A stretch of DNA of 64,000 nt from Ceratodon purpureus (GCA_014871385.1 CM026425.1:3615561-3679560); one strand, 5' to 3'; shown: positions 1 through 11,986, numbered from the stretch's first letter. Made by a program: numbers and translations. The notes: a model not told the origin generated them from the letters alone.

Positions 1-875
1 CTCGGGTACGTTCTGCACATTGATGTACTGTATAGCACAACACTGCACGATGGCACAGTAGAAGGGGCTGGTCTCTAGAACTGCCTTTGAAAACACCCAC
101 ACCTCCGTTCCCACCTCCAAGCACTCAGTGTAATATGAACCGAGCTGTTTTCACATCTGTGTCAGCACTCCTTCCATCACTCACGCCCTATTTCGATGAT
201 CTCCCTCGTTTCAACGCACTTCTATCTTTCAAGGTTTACTAACATTAGACTGCTGCTAAGAGACTAGTGATCTTCCTGCAAATATCCGACAGTCTCCCAG
301 ATTGAGCATTTTCGTTGGCTTAGGGTGGTACTTTGAGTTTATTGACGCTTTTCTTTTCACACTTTTACCAGATTTTCTACTTGGGAGTGGGCGAAGTCCG
401 AACAAACACACAACTGATGTGCGGTTGCTGATAATAGAATTAGTATAATACAATCATTGAGTAGAAATGAACTTAGTTATCTTTTGTTAAGGCCTGCCTT
501 TAGTCTCAATGAACACAAGGTTGGTGATTATATTCTGAAAATATCTATCTCTGAATTTTCTAAGTTTATAAATAACTAGATCAATGTTCAAAAATGCCAA
601 AGGCCTCCTCTGCTTCTACTACATCTAAAATGCTGATGGCTGAAATATGTACCATGCTGATGGCTGAAATGTGTACCAGGCTTGATGATAAGAGTCATTT
701 CTCCAGCTACTTGGTAGCAAAATGTTTTGAGACTATACCTCTCTCGGCTGTTAATTCGGATGCATTACCTGTATTGTACACTCCCTAGAATGAATAATAT
801 AATCTGTTCTGTACACCATGAGCACTGGTGAAAGTTCTAGACTACAAAACTTATCAAAGAGTAGTTGTCCAGGCG
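1..875. other. Region downstream of MLO, no gene recognised
   Basis: This stretch lies beyond the stop codon proposed for the minus-strand MLO gene. It should hold that gene's 3' untranslated region and then intergenic DNA. Only short open frames are present, none with a recognisable domain. A short imperfect direct repeat (atgctgatggctgaaat-type) occurs near 630-672. Confidence 0.5.
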
Positions 876-3800
876 CTACTTGGCAGCCGGGCCTTGCTCT
901 CGGATTTCCACGTTGTGCGCTTCAGCAGAGCCTAGACGTGACAAGCATCATTAGAGTCAGAAGAGGAATTCAAAGAAGCAACTTCTTGAGGGAAAACAGA
1001 ACACAGTGCCACAACAACTACACGAAAAGATCCACACGCTGAATAATTAATTCAGAAATATGGTTCCTATAAGCTGAAGAAAACTCTCCACAACCTGGCT
1101 AATGTGTGAAAAATCTACAACGCACATGACAACAAGTATACTGATGAATCAGCGGCTTATCGTTCTGGAAAGAAAATTTCTTCTTGGATTTCGGAAACGG
1201 TACTAGTGCTCACCTCGAGACAAATGAGAGTTTTCGTCAGAGACAGTCGGGTGGTGAGGGTGATGGAATCCATTACTTTCTCCATTTACTCTTTGGTCAT
1301 TGTCATAATGTCCATTCGAGTGTGACAACTCTATGTCTATGGTATGGTCGGAATGACCATTGGAATCTTTGGATGGCAAGTCGGAGTCTTCCCGTTGTTC
1401 TCGTGCCTTCACCTTCGCTGTATCCCGCCAGTTGTGAATTGCACCCATGGCCTTTTCCGATAGCACATGGTTCATTCTGATGTTTGATCCCAACTGCACA
1501 CATTCAAGTATTTATTTACTAATAACCCTTGTGAGAGCTACATCAATCTATCATTCGGCTTGAATCCACAACAATTGAATGTCAAGTAGTATTCAGTCGT
1601 TATGATGAAAGTCAGATATACATCACATTAGGATTCAAATGATCACTGTCTACTACACCATGTTATGCTAAATTCGCAATATGGGAGTATGAAATGGAAG
1701 ACCATTCAAAACCATATCTCAAAGATTATGTACCTGGCTAACAAGGGCGTAAAGAGGCAACGTGCTGACGCTGCACAGTATTTGCACAAGTACCCTGCAC
1801 ACGCGAGCCAGTGGCACCTAAAGTTAGCGAACTGCCGACACATCCACATTTCGGAGCCAGTTTCGAGATCTCACTTTTCTTAAGTCACAATCTACACCGG
1901 ATCTGTTATATGCTGTGCACCGAGCCGCTCCAAGCATTGAAGCCGGATCAGTATCAACCAGCATATTGGGAATCCAACAACTACTCTTCTTGCAAAATAA
2001 TGGCCGTGAGCTCCATATACATCGCCCTACTTGGTAGCCTCATGGATCGTAGATTCGTTCAATAATGAAGAGATAAACCAAGCTCTCTCTTACCCCATAA
2101 CCAAGCGCACAATAATCATCCATCGTTTCCCGACCAAACAAGAGCTAAAGCCATGTGTAAACTGCACAAAGAAAAGGAAATAAGATCTATTGTCAGACAG
2201 CCAGTAAATCATTAACCACTAAACTCCATCGCTCTGAATGCAAAAATTATAGTCTACACAAGGCTTAGCAGATGATTGGTATACGTCTCCAATCGGCATA
2301 AAAAAATAATGCTAATGAATTCAACGTTATCGAAATCCTTCTTCACTACATCTTACAAATCAGAACCATCGTCCAGATGCATGCCAAACTGCTCTTACCA
2401 ATCCCCAGAAGAAGAAGGCGAACTCAAATGCATTCTGCAGTGATCACAACAATTTGCTACGTGGTCAGTTAACATATTATCACCAAACACACAAGATCAA
2501 GCAGACTGACATGGATTCAACAAGGCATCGATTGCAAAGCAGACAAATATCAAAACTGACCTGAAAGAGCATGAAGTGTACGATGTACAGCAATAGCCGG
2601 GGTCGATTGAACCAGAACAGGTCATCACGGGGCTTAATTGGGTGGATCTTCTCGAGCTTTAAATCTGAATCGTCATCACGGGGCTTAATTGGGTGGATCT
2701 TCTCGAGCTTTGAATCTGAATCGTCATCACGGGGCTTAATTGGGTGGATCTTCTCGAGCTTTAAATCTGAATCGTCATCCTGGACCTTCTTCGATACTGT
2801 GCTCTCTGGCTTGGATCGTCTTCTCCCTAGACCCCTTCTTTCCACGCCTCCCATTACTTCGAGTGCCAAGCTCGTAATAATCTGTTGCAACTTCATTCCT
2901 ACCAACAGTACTGTCTGCAAGCACATCAAACTATTAGTTTAGCGTAATCTACAAAACCTCCTTACTCCGGCTCCTGTTACATCCACATGGGTTCTGCTTT
3001 ATTTTTGAAACGAAAGAACTGAAAATTTAGCCTCCACAAGTATTCAATGACAGACTTAGAGCTCAAACCATTTGAAACAAGCGTTGCCCTGGAAGCAAAA
3101 ATATTTCAAGGCAATGATGAATCCTTTAGACATGGTAACTAGTTTAACGGGTATAAGAAAGACTTACAACAGTCGGAATGAAGGCTATCCAGAAGTACGT
3201 GTACCAACCTGCAGTAGTCCGAAATGAAGAGTCCATTAGAAACCATAATCAGCACGAACAGTTTAAGTTGAAAGGTGTACACAAAAGATTGAAAAGGAGC
3301 ATGCTCCTGTGTTTGCAGAGAATTGTTTATGACTCTGGATGTCGTACCATATATGTCCATGAGCAGGAAGATACAAACGAACGCCCATAAGTACCAACTG
3401 CCACCATTTTCCGCAGTGACACCCATCATGTCAGTACTTGAAATAAGGAAGCAATACTATATTCTAAGAGTCCACATACATGCTATTTCACAGCAGGCTC
3501 GGTGTATGAAGATTAAATGGCAACCGCAGGATAGTGATCTAGAAAATTGCATGCAAACAGGCGTGAGAAGACCTGATGCCAACGACAACTTTAAAATCTG
3601 CTTCCATTGTTCGTCTGATGTAGCTATGAAAGTCGTACGCAGGGGTGAGATTGTGCTCCTGCAATATTACCGATTGAAATTCCCAAGCATGCCCATTCAC
3701 TCTAAGTCAGTAATAAACATGTAAGGTAGAATACATATCATCTTCTTACATGAATTCTTTCGGACTTGTTAAGAAACATTTAGTAAATGCAGGTGCAATT

Positions 3801-5603
3801 GTATCTGAATGCTAAATAGTAGACGTTTTGAGACGAGAGTCTGTAGCGTGCAGAACGAAGTCTAGTACTTACGGCAATGAAGCCCAATCGAAGACACAAA
3901 TAGTCATGTTTATAGATGGGCCTCCCAAATTGCCGGAAGAAGCAGTAAATGTAGCTATCAATGTTCAGCCCAGTTACGGTTTGTTTCAAGAAGTTGTAAT
4001 TGACGCGCTTCGTCACGAAATTGTTGCTTGCTTTCTTGTGCGTGTGCTTTCCCAATGCTGCGCACCCACAACGTTCCCCCCACACACACATGAGGCGCCG
4101 TTCAGATTTACTTCACCCATTGCAATTTCTAACTCAACGTATTTCCTTAACACCGCATACCATCGATCAAGCCATGGCCTACAACCTGATGGTATTTCAA
4201 TTCAAATCAAAATCAGAGAGCTAAGAATTGTAAGATTAGTTTACCGTCGTCCACGGTATGATCATGATGTTCTTTTCGAGTTTCATTTTCCCAACTCTTC
4301 CAACTGTGCACCTGCCAGCCAGCGTTTGCACCACAATTTAACGTCCACCGTGATCAAAAATCATTTATTCCATTTATCTTCTAGAAATTAGTCGTGCAAT
4401 TAAGCAGAACTATGAGAGACCTCGACAGGAGAAGATCCCCAAGGGAAGAGACTTAGGGTAGGATGTCCACTCACTTGCCAAAGGCTAAGAAGCACCGTCA
4501 CACAGCTGTACAGCACATGCACCACCGCAAGCACGAATATGAAGATGTGGAGCTCGTGCAGGCCACTGGCTGATATCACTTGCACCTTGCCCTGCAACAT
4601 TAAATCAATTGTGTCAATGTCATTGTGTAGTGTGATTTACACATGGGCAACTCTAACTTAACTCATACTTGTTCCCGGAATAGCAATCACAACTCAGCCG
4701 GCCATACTTTAGAACGAAGAGATCCAAAGAATCCAATCTGGACACTGCTATGACACTCTAGAGAATTGTGTGTGGGTTACCGGAGGACATGTATTTCCGC
4801 TGGACGAGGGCTCGCCCTGTGCCAGCAGGCGGCGCGCAGGTGCTGCCGCCGGTGCAGGAGTAGGAGGCGGTGGCTTGTAGGCGCAGGGCAGCATGTAATG
4901 ATTCAAGCGCTCGGGCATGCATATGCTCGCAATCTTCGGCTGGAACACCGTCAGAAACAGCGACACGAATCCCAGCAGCATCAACTCTACAGTGGTGACA
5001 GTCCCACATTGTTCGCAGCATCAGTCAGTCCATTCAATCACATGCACTACACGCTAAGCTAGCTTTTATCTAGAAAAACCAAACGCCAATACTGTTTCAC
5101 GATCGGTCACAAGCAACTCCGAGTTACAAACCGGCTCAATGCGGCTGTCTAATTACCTTTCAGACAACAGCAGCACAGAAGGCATTCGAAGATCGACAAA
5201 GCTGTAAGAAAAAGTACTGCCGATAGACTTACCATTCCTGATAACTTCTAGTGTGTGAAACAGTTCTTTCTGTTTGTTTCTCTTCAAATACTGCACGATG
5301 AAATCACCCCAAGGTCCAAATGATCAGTTGCAATCGGTGGCCCACATATGTAAGCTCACTAGGCTACCAATGAAGAAGAGCGGCGCCAACCTGGTTGCAA
5401 GATCGAATGAGCAAGAAAGAGGACAATAAGTTGATATTACTTACTCTTCCCAGACTAAAAATGCCTCTCTCGACCAACAAAGAGCATACCACGAATACGG
5501 TGCACACCGTGGCCACAGCCCATGTAGGTGTCTGCTCCAAAGATTTCTCAGATTCACCTCCTGCCATCTCTCCTAATGGATTGTCCTCCTTTCCACCTCC
5601 CAC
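876..5603 (-). CDS. MLO: MLO family seven-transmembrane protein, 15 exons, ~607 aa
   Basis: MLO proteins are plant plasma-membrane proteins with seven helices and a calmodulin-binding tail; members act in powdery-mildew susceptibility, pollen-tube and root signalling, and have been linked to calcium transport. Exons read on the minus strand with GT-AG borders and continuous phase: 5603-5445, 5290-5233, 4986-4781, 4591-4475, 4311-4245, 4057-3873, 3658-3573, 3397-3348, 3208-3168, 2914-2561, 2434-2399, 2161-2094, 1794-1734, 1493-1214, 931-876. Together they give 1824 nt including the TAG stop. Family motifs appear in order: [11 protein letters not shown] (N-terminus, helix 1), [13 protein letters not shown] (helix 2), [19 protein letters not shown] (helix 3), [48 protein letters not shown], then the calmodulin-binding helix around [10 protein letters not shown]. 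The second Met (5567) is an alternative start. Exon 6 lacks the usual FRFARQTSFGRR-like stretch, so its 5' border is less certain. The last small exon is the weakest call. No expression evidence is available. Confidence 0.9.
2621..2773 (-). repeat. 51-bp in-frame tandem repeat in MLO exon 10
   Basis: Three nearly perfect 51-bp copies (2621-2671, 2672-2722, 2723-2773) plus a 6-bp partial copy. Each encodes the 17-residue unit [17 protein letters not shown], with one Leu-to-Ser change in the middle copy. The repeat sits between helix 5 ([20 protein letters not shown]) and the LFWFNRPR motif before helix 6, so by known MLO topology it lengthens the third cytoplasmic loop. Copy number is a multiple of three, so the frame is kept. 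Confidence 0.9.
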
Positions 5604-7048
5604 TATACAACTAGTTCTCCTGTATGAATTGTAATTTCAATGCTTCTCTCTGACCAGCACCACTTCTGCTCCTGCTAGATCTTCTCTAAGCTAAGTCGTC
5701 ATAATCCAATCTTACCTAATCTACACAAACACACTGTAATAACCAACTCTCAAGCACCTCCCCCCGAGTCGGTGTCCCCGGCCGTCGACCGATCATCTCT
5801 GCCGGAACTTCTTCTCGTCCATTCAGGCGGAAGCTTGTGGTGACATCGAAGAAGATTCAACCATAGCTGCAAAACATTCTAAGAATCATTCAAACTGCTA
5901 ATCTCAACTTGGATGTTGTGCATTCCCTTCATCTTCTAGAACTTACTTGAGAACTGATTCCGACAATCTTAAGGAAAACCAAACGCAGACAACGACCACC
6001 ACCACCACCATGAAATTGCTCGGCCAGCAATTGCAAGTTTATACTTCTGCCCGATTCACTGAAAACATGAACGAGATTCAGTGCAACGTCGGCAGCTACC
6101 GGAGCAACTGACACTACGATCCTGCTATCGAGCACCCAACCTGCACTTGGCAGCACTCCAAGCTATCATGTAAAATCCTAGTCCGGCAGGAACCCATTGG
6201 AGGAATCTGAGGCATCTGAATGAGAATCTCGTGAGTGTCGTCGATATCCGAAGCCGCTCGCTTCCCGTATTTCAGCGACCGTAAAGTCTGTAAAGTGTAC
6301 TTCTGGGGACAGAAGTGGTACTTGGCACCCAACCGATGAACCGACGAAGTTCATGACTCGTCTAGATGGTGAGATTGGCGCTTCAAGTCCCCAGCAAGGA
6401 GAACACACGGGGTGCAGCCATGTGGACCAAGGACTCGGCTCTGTCTCCGGCATTGCGGGCGGAAATGGTGGCGACGACGTGATGTCATGGATCGCTCGAC
6501 GCAGAAGCTGCTGCGTCAGAAAGGTGCACCTCACCAAAGGTGGTCACGAATATCGTGTGCATGCAGCAGCTTCAAACTTCAACGCCAGGCAACTACTGTA
6601 TCCATGAAGTTGACCACGCGGCCTCCAAAAATATTGCAAGAGGCCTGGATACAACTGGAAGTGAAACCAGTAAGTTGACTCCAAGTTTCGAGTCTGGTGC
6701 AACGCAGGCCACACAAGAGTCACTCGAGTAACTCAAGAGCTCACAGCAACGTGACTTGAACGATGCGAAAGTAAGTTAGTGGGCGACTTATCGTTGTGAA
6801 AGCCTCTCAAGCGTCGCCACCGGGCAGAAGAAGAAGCACAAGGAGCACGAAACTGCCTTCTGTTTTCTTATTGTAATGGATGGTGCAACTCCAGTTGCTA
6901 CTATTACGGGAAGAAAAACGTTACAAAACTCTGTTGTCGATGAGAGCCCTCATTGAATCTAGAGCCAGTAATCCAGTGAACTGTAGCAGGCATGACAAAG
7001 ACATGAAGCTTCTGAAACTACCGCTTGAAAACGGTGACATGGAGCGTG
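5604..7048. other. Region upstream of MLO, no confident gene
   Basis: This stretch should contain the MLO promoter and 5' untranslated region. Short overlapping open frames exist on both strands near 6178-6678, where base composition is more mixed. None has a recognisable domain and no consistent splice chain was found. It may hold exons of an unrecognised gene. Confidence 0.35.
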
Positions 7049-7156
7049 AAAAATATTTGGACCATTTCTCGATTTGTGCGTGTCATCCAGCTTGCGCAGG
7101 GACCACGCTAATCTTCTCTGTATCGACCCAATTTTATCAGACGTCTCCGAAGAGAC
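7049..7156 (-). ncRNA. U6: U6 spliceosomal RNA copy (variant or pseudogene)
   Basis: The minus strand reads through the main U6 landmarks in order: a 5' hairpin with loop TTCGG, GATAAAATTGG, the invariant ACAGAGA box inside GATACAGAGAAGATTAGC, CCTGCGCAAG, GATGACACGCACAAATCG, GAGAAATGGTCCAAAT and a short T run. U6 pairs with the 5' splice site and U2 and forms the spliceosome catalytic core. Against the canonical plant sequence I see substitutions in the 5' stem, GCATGGCCCC changed to GCGTGGTCCC, and two or three extra bases between GCGCAAG and GATGACACG. A TATA-like TATATTA lies about 25 nt upstream (near 7183), as expected for pol III U6 genes. No clear upstream element (TCCCACATCG) was seen. 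The changes favour a divergent or dead copy. Confidence 0.8.
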
Positions 7157-7554
7157 AGATAACTGAAGCCGAAGCTAGCTAATATAACTTTCAATATCAC
7201 TTCTGCCAAATAGTATGGTTTGACTACGTACCCAAAGTTCCATTACAAAAAATCTTGCAACCATACGTCAAAACAAGAAAAGCCGTAACTAACTGTACCA
7301 ACTGGGTCCACAACTTCCAAGAGGTGGCATATACGCAACACCAAAGGCAACAAGCGTTACATCAAATCAGCTTCAGTACTGAATAATTGGTTAACATTTC
7401 TAGCTAGAAACCTACGCCTGGGGAGAATTATTGTAAGCTGACCGACTTTTAAAAGTGTATTTGTTATCCTACTCAAACGAATTGCATGGTCGAGACATGA
7501 GAAAATTTAATCAAGGGCGATAAGCTTTCAACCTCATCGAACGGCCAGGAAGTT
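7157..7554. other. Intergenic between U6 and LINE
   Basis: AT-rich sequence with no open frame of note. It contains only the possible U6 TATA element near 7183 and ends at the LINE target duplication. Confidence 0.5.
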
Positions 7555-7564
7555 TTATCTCGAC
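7555..7564. repeat. LINE target-site duplication, 3' side
   Basis: TTATCTCGAC is repeated at 14381-14390 on the other side of the LINE. A following TTTT is also shared, but merges with the T run. The match supports insertion by target-primed reverse transcription. Confidence 0.85.
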
Positions 7565-7678
7565 TTTTTTTTTTTTTTTTTTTGGTGCAAATGAACGGAT
7601 TTTCATTGCAAAAAATTAATTACAACCCTCATCAGTCCGAAGACCAGGGAAGAAGGACTCCTGAACAATCGAACAACA

Positions 7679-10600
7679 CTATAACCAGTTGAGTAGCACT
7701 CCCGCAGGGGGGATCAAGTTCCATGTCACTTTACGGTCAATTCTCTTTCCTAAAATTCCCTTTGCTAACCATTGTGAGTCGAAGCCTTTCAGAATCTCTT
7801 GGACCTGGGCTTCTTGTGTTGATTTCTGAATCTCTTTTAGTGCTCGTTTCCAATCCAACCTGCCGTAGTCAAGGATCGAGTCCCACACAAACTGTCTTAT
7901 CCTCTGCACAGGCCATCTTCCCCTATCAAATACTTGGCTGTTTCGGCTCAGCCATGTGCACCAAATTCCTATCCCACGTAACAGGGACCAGATGCGTGTT
8001 AGGCCCGCCCTCCTGAATCTGACTTTTTCACCAAAGAGACACTGGTTGAGAGAGAATGCCTCCGGGGGAGACAAATTCCTTCTCCCTCTCTTGAGCAGGT
8101 GAATGACATAAAAACAAAAATTCCATACTTCCTTGGCATTCCTGCATTCATAAAAACAATGCACATAAGACTCAACAGGTTGAGAAGGGCAGATAGGGCA
8201 CCCAGTGTCAGCGTTTGGGTTGAACTTTGCTCTCCAAGCATTGGTAGCGACCGCCTGGTGGCAGATCGACCAAAGGAAGGCTGCTTCTTTCTTGCTCCGA
8301 TTTTTCTTCCAAATGTCTTTCCAGTCGGGTGTGAAGCTTGTGTTGATCTCATGTCTCCATTTCTCTCGAATGGGCTTGCTAAGGGTAGTGCGATCGGAGA
8401 TTAATTGCCTGCCAAGTTTTGAGGAGTACATCATGAAAGGGGCTCCTGACGACCACTTCCAATGATTCGGATCGAAACCGTTGTCTAAACTCCCCGGGAT
8501 GCCGTAGTATACAAATTGATCCATCTTGGTCGTTTTGTGTTTATCAACCTGGGCGACCCTGACTTTCTTAAAGGACCCCGGCCACTGCATGAGTGAAAGG
8601 AGGACAAGGGCCGGCTCTACTTCTATTAGCATCCTGGTGTATTGTCCAACTCTGTATGTAGGGGTAGCGAACGGAGGGTTGCGGAGCGCATCGAAGTCTG
8701 ACAATGAGTTAGGGCACCAATCTGGAATTGTTCTTAGAACAATTTCGGGGAGCTCATCCTCAGGGTTTCTGAAAGCTCCGATCCAGTCTCCCGTCGAGAT
8801 AGTTCCAGGGGGAGACCTCAAGGTCGCACCTAACCTGGATTCTAGGTCTCTGAGCAGCTCATGGAGGCCTATAGAATCTTCTTGCGATATGTCGAGCTCT
8901 GTCCTGATCTCGTCCACAGTCTTCATGCGTTGCTCCCGTTCCTTCCAGACGTCCTCAACTCGTCTAAGCCCTCTGTAGTACAGAAGGCAGGCCTGCTGCT
9001 TAGCTATGCCAAAATGCCCACCCTTGAATTTAGTATCCCACCATAAGGAGAGTTGTTTGGCGTCTGCGGGGCCTGAGGGGTGGCAAGGTCTGAGCTTCAC
9101 TATTAGCTTCTTCCAGGCGAGCTGGATTTTGCCCCATGCTTTAGATCCCGCTCTTGGGGTGTGTCCTTCCACCAGTCCCCATTGAGGATCACTAGGCCAT
9201 GGGAATCCCTTGCAGGGGTTGCATCGCCACAATTTCTCACGTATCATGAGCTGTAGGTTGGAGCAACCTGGGGTGTAAGCTTGAAGGATCCACTTGCAAA
9301 GGAGGGTGGTGGTGGCTTCGTGCGGGTCCAGCAGGCTTAAGCCTCCAGCTTTGCGTAGAACGCAGCAGTCTTTCCAGCTTACTCGAGATCTGGCATTGTG
9401 CTCCTTGCCGGACCACAAATAATTCCTTAAGAGGCTTCTCGCCTTCCCCAGCGCCTTAACTGTCCCTGTCCATATTGACACGAAATACCACAGTGACGAA
9501 AGCAGTACTTGTTTAACCACCATAGCACGACCAGCCAGGGATAACCTTAATGTGGTCCAGTAAGCTAGTTTGGTCTTGAGTCTGTCGATCAGAAATTGGT
9601 CTATGGACTCCGAGGATGGGTCTATCCCAAAGGGGGTTCCCAGCAGCTTTTGGAGTTCTCCTTCTGTCGCCCACTGCCAGCCCAGCTCGTTCAGCCATCC
9701 TGGTTTGTCTCTGTCCGAAAGCCAGAATGCGTGGCTTTTATGCCAATTTATCTCAAGCCCTGAAACTGATTTGAAAATCTCCAGTATGCCGATTAGTCTC
9801 CTAATGCTATTATGATCGCTGACTTCTAATGTTATGGAGGTATCGTCAGCAAACTGGGAGGTTATCTGTGTTTTGTTAGAGTTTGGGATACGGATACCTG
9901 TAATCTCCCCAGCTGCTTCAGCTTCCTTTAAGAGGATATTTAAAACCTCAGTTACTAAAATAAAGAGGATAGGGGAGAGAGGGCAGCCTTGCCTGACACC
10001 TCGGAGAATGGCAAAGTTTTCTGTGCTGCTTTGGTTCAAATTGACAGCTGCTGAAGCTCCTCTAAATAGCAACTTGACTAGATTAGTGAAATAGTCATCA
10101 AAACCGAATCTGGGAAGGCAGCTGAAAAGAAAATTCCAGTCCACTCTGTCAAAGGCTTTTCTGAAATCTACTTTCAGGAAAAGAAGTGGCTGGTTGGTTC
10201 TTCTAGCTATGTCTATAGTTTCATGTGTGACCAGCACATTGTCTAGGATGGTTCTCTTGGGGATAAACGCCGTCTGATCAGGGTCTATGATGTCTCCTAG
10301 AAAAGGTTTGATTCTCAGTTGGAGGGCTTTTGCTAGAATTTTGTATGAGGTGTTAAGTAAGGTAATGGGACGCCAATTAGCTAGGTCCTCCCTGATTCCT
10401 GACTTGAAAATTAACGAAATAAGGCCACTGGTCATACCTGCAGGGAGAGAACCCGAAGAGAGACCTTGGTTGATCATGGCGAGGAAGTCTTTTCCAATTA
10501 CCTCCCAATGCTGGGTATAAAATTGTATGTTGATTCCGTCTGGGCCAGGAGCCTTCTCTTTGGCCAGGGATTTAGCTGCTTTAAAGAGCTCTCTCTCTGT

Positions 10601-11986
10601 TAATTCCTTGCCAAGAGCTTGGTTCATTTGATGGGAAATGCGGCGAGGGATTTTGTTAAGCACTTCCTCCACTAGGGCTGGGTCAGGGGGCTGAGGGGCG
10701 GCATAAAGGTCCCTGTAAAAGTCTCTGGCTACCGTTTCCATCTCTGGTCCTTGCGTGATCATCTCGCCCCTGGAATTTAGCAATTGAGAAATAATTGCTG
10801 ACTTGGGTTTTTCGCTAACCCATCTAAAGAAATCCGCCGTGCAATCATCCCCCTTCTCCTTCCAATTAACTCTCGCACGGATTCGGGCCCCTTCCGCTTT
10901 GCTCTTCTCTAGATTCGAAAGCCTTTCTTTTAGCCTGGCTACTCGCAGCTGGGCCGTGGGAGAGAAAGGGTCGTCCTGTACTTCGTTCTGAGCAACTGTG
11001 AGCTCCCTCCTGAGATCATCCTCGGCCTGCTTGAATTCCTGAGCCTTGTTCTTGCAATAGGTCTTGTAGAAGCCAATCACTCTTCTCATCTTGGCAAAGA
11101 ATGGCATGCTGGCAGGGAGATCTGTCCAGAGTTGTTTGACCTCCGCACTGGTTTCCTTCAGGTATCTTGTATTCATTTTCCATTTGGTTCTCCTTCGTGT
11201 CGGGTCTCCTAAGGTTAGGGTAAGGGTCACTGGTAAGTGGTCTGAAATCTCACAATCGCCTTTGATGGAGTAAGCCGAGACAGAGATGGATTGGCTGCTT
11301 GGATTTTCACATGGGGTGTAAAATCTATCCAAGCGAGCCAAAATCCTTGACCCCTCCCATCTACCGTTATCCCAGCTGAATTTCAGGCCGCGCCCCGGAT
11401 TGAACAGGTCTTGAATGTTGAGGTTATGCTTTAAAGCCTCCCAAGTAATCCTCTCCGAGGGGCTGAGGAGTCTACTACAGCAGGAGGACTTATCCTTTTC
11501 TTCTTCAACCATGTTGAAGTCGCCACCTATTGCCCAACGAGCAGCTCTCGGGAGATTGTCCTGCAGGATAGACCAGAATATCTTCCGCTCCCTCTGGTCA
11601 TTTGGGGCGTAGATGTTGAGGATCCCCAGCTCACCACCGGGAATGTTGGCCAGAATGCACCAGGCGGCTCGTCCTCGACAGAGGCTACCTGTAGAAGCAA
11701 TCTGGTTCCGCCATTTTTGATTGAGGAGAATTGCCGTCCCACCACGACCAGCTCCCTCGTTGTCTGCATCGTGGCCATAGCCTTGCTCCGCTTCGTTGCA
11801 AAGGCAAATAGCTGCGTTGCCCAGAGTTCTTTCTAGGTCAGTCGCTTTCTGACCTCTAAGCTTGTGTTCCTGGAGAAGAAACATGTCAGGTTTTGGATTC
11901 ATCTGTTTCATGTATTCTTTTAGAAGGTCGACCTTAGTGGGATCGTTTAGACCCCTTACGTTCAATGTACAAATTCTGAATTCCAT
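7679..11986 (-). CDS. LINE ORF2: endonuclease-reverse transcriptase, 1435 aa
   Basis: This protein nicks genomic DNA and copies the LINE RNA at the nick. The first ~265 residues are an apurinic-like endonuclease: LNVRGLN near residue 8, GGDFNMVEEE near 153 and SDHLPV near 247. The reverse transcriptase follows, with KVDFRKAFDRVDW, GVRQGCPLSPILF and the catalytic FADD box near residue 711, all intact. The C-terminus has a zf-RVT-like region (FLWSICHQAV, then GCPICP and a later H/C pair) from about residue 1230. The order and length match plant L1 ORF2. The start is the first Met after ORF1, in LNVRGLN context, so little can be missing upstream. Confidence 0.93.
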   Translation of the reverse strand: MEFRICTLNVRGLNDPTKVDLLKEYMKQMNPKPDMFLLQEHKLRGQKATDLERTLGNAAICLCNEAEQGYGHDADNEGAGRGGTAILLNQKWRNQIASTGSLCRGRAAWCILANIPGGELGILNIYAPNDQRERKIFWSILQDNLPRAARWAIGGDFNMVEEEKDKSSCCSRLLSPSERITWEALKHNLNIQDLFNPGRGLKFSWDNGRWEGSRILARLDRFYTPCENPSSQSISVSAYSIKGDCEISDHLPVTLTLTLGDPTRRRTKWKMNTRYLKETSAEVKQLWTDLPASMPFFAKMRRVIGFYKTYCKNKAQEFKQAEDDLRRELTVAQNEVQDDPFSPTAQLRVARLKERLSNLEKSKAEGARIRARVNWKEKGDDCTADFFRWVSEKPKSAIISQLLNSRGEMITQGPEMETVARDFYRDLYAAPQPPDPALVEEVLNKIPRRISHQMNQALGKELTERELFKAAKSLAKEKAPGPDGINIQFYTQHWEVIGKDFLAMINQGLSSGSLPAGMTSGLISLIFKSGIREDLANWRPITLLNTSYKILAKALQLRIKPFLGDIIDPDQTAFIPKRTILDNVLVTHETIDIARRTNQPLLFLKVDFRKAFDRVDWNFLFSCLPRFGFDDYFTNLVKLLFRGASAAVNLNQSSTENFAILRGVRQGCPLSPILFILVTEVLNILLKEAEAAGEITGIRIPNSNKTQITSQFADDTSITLEVSDHNSIRRLIGILEIFKSVSGLEINWHKSHAFWLSDRDKPGWLNELGWQWATEGELQKLLGTPFGIDPSSESIDQFLIDRLKTKLAYWTTLRLSLAGRAMVVKQVLLSSLWYFVSIWTGTVKALGKARSLLRNYLWSGKEHNARSRVSWKDCCVLRKAGGLSLLDPHEATTTLLCKWILQAYTPGCSNLQLMIREKLWRCNPCKGFPWPSDPQWGLVEGHTPRAGSKAWGKIQLAWKKLIVKLRPCHPSGPADAKQLSLWWDTKFKGGHFGIAKQQACLLYYRGLRRVEDVWKEREQRMKTVDEIRTELDISQEDSIGLHELLRDLESRLGATLRSPPGTISTGDWIGAFRNPEDELPEIVLRTIPDWCPNSLSDFDALRNPPFATPTYRVGQYTRMLIEVEPALVLLSLMQWPGSFKKVRVAQVDKHKTTKMDQFVYYGIPGSLDNGFDPNHWKWSSGAPFMMYSSKLGRQLISDRTTLSKPIREKWRHEINTSFTPDWKDIWKKNRSKKEAAFLWSICHQAVATNAWRAKFNPNADTGCPICPSQPVESYVHCFYECRNAKEVWNFCFYVIHLLKRGRRNLSPPEAFSLNQCLFGEKVRFRRAGLTRIWSLLRGIGIWCTWLSRNSQVFDRGRWPVQRIRQFVWDSILDYGRLDWKRALKEIQKSTQEAQVQEILKGFDSQWLAKGILGKRIDRKVTWNLIPPAGVLLNWL

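Noticed and set aside
2571-2942. 123-aa plus-strand repeat protein
   Set aside because: Antisense of MLO exon 10; the repeat is in frame with MLO on the minus strand.
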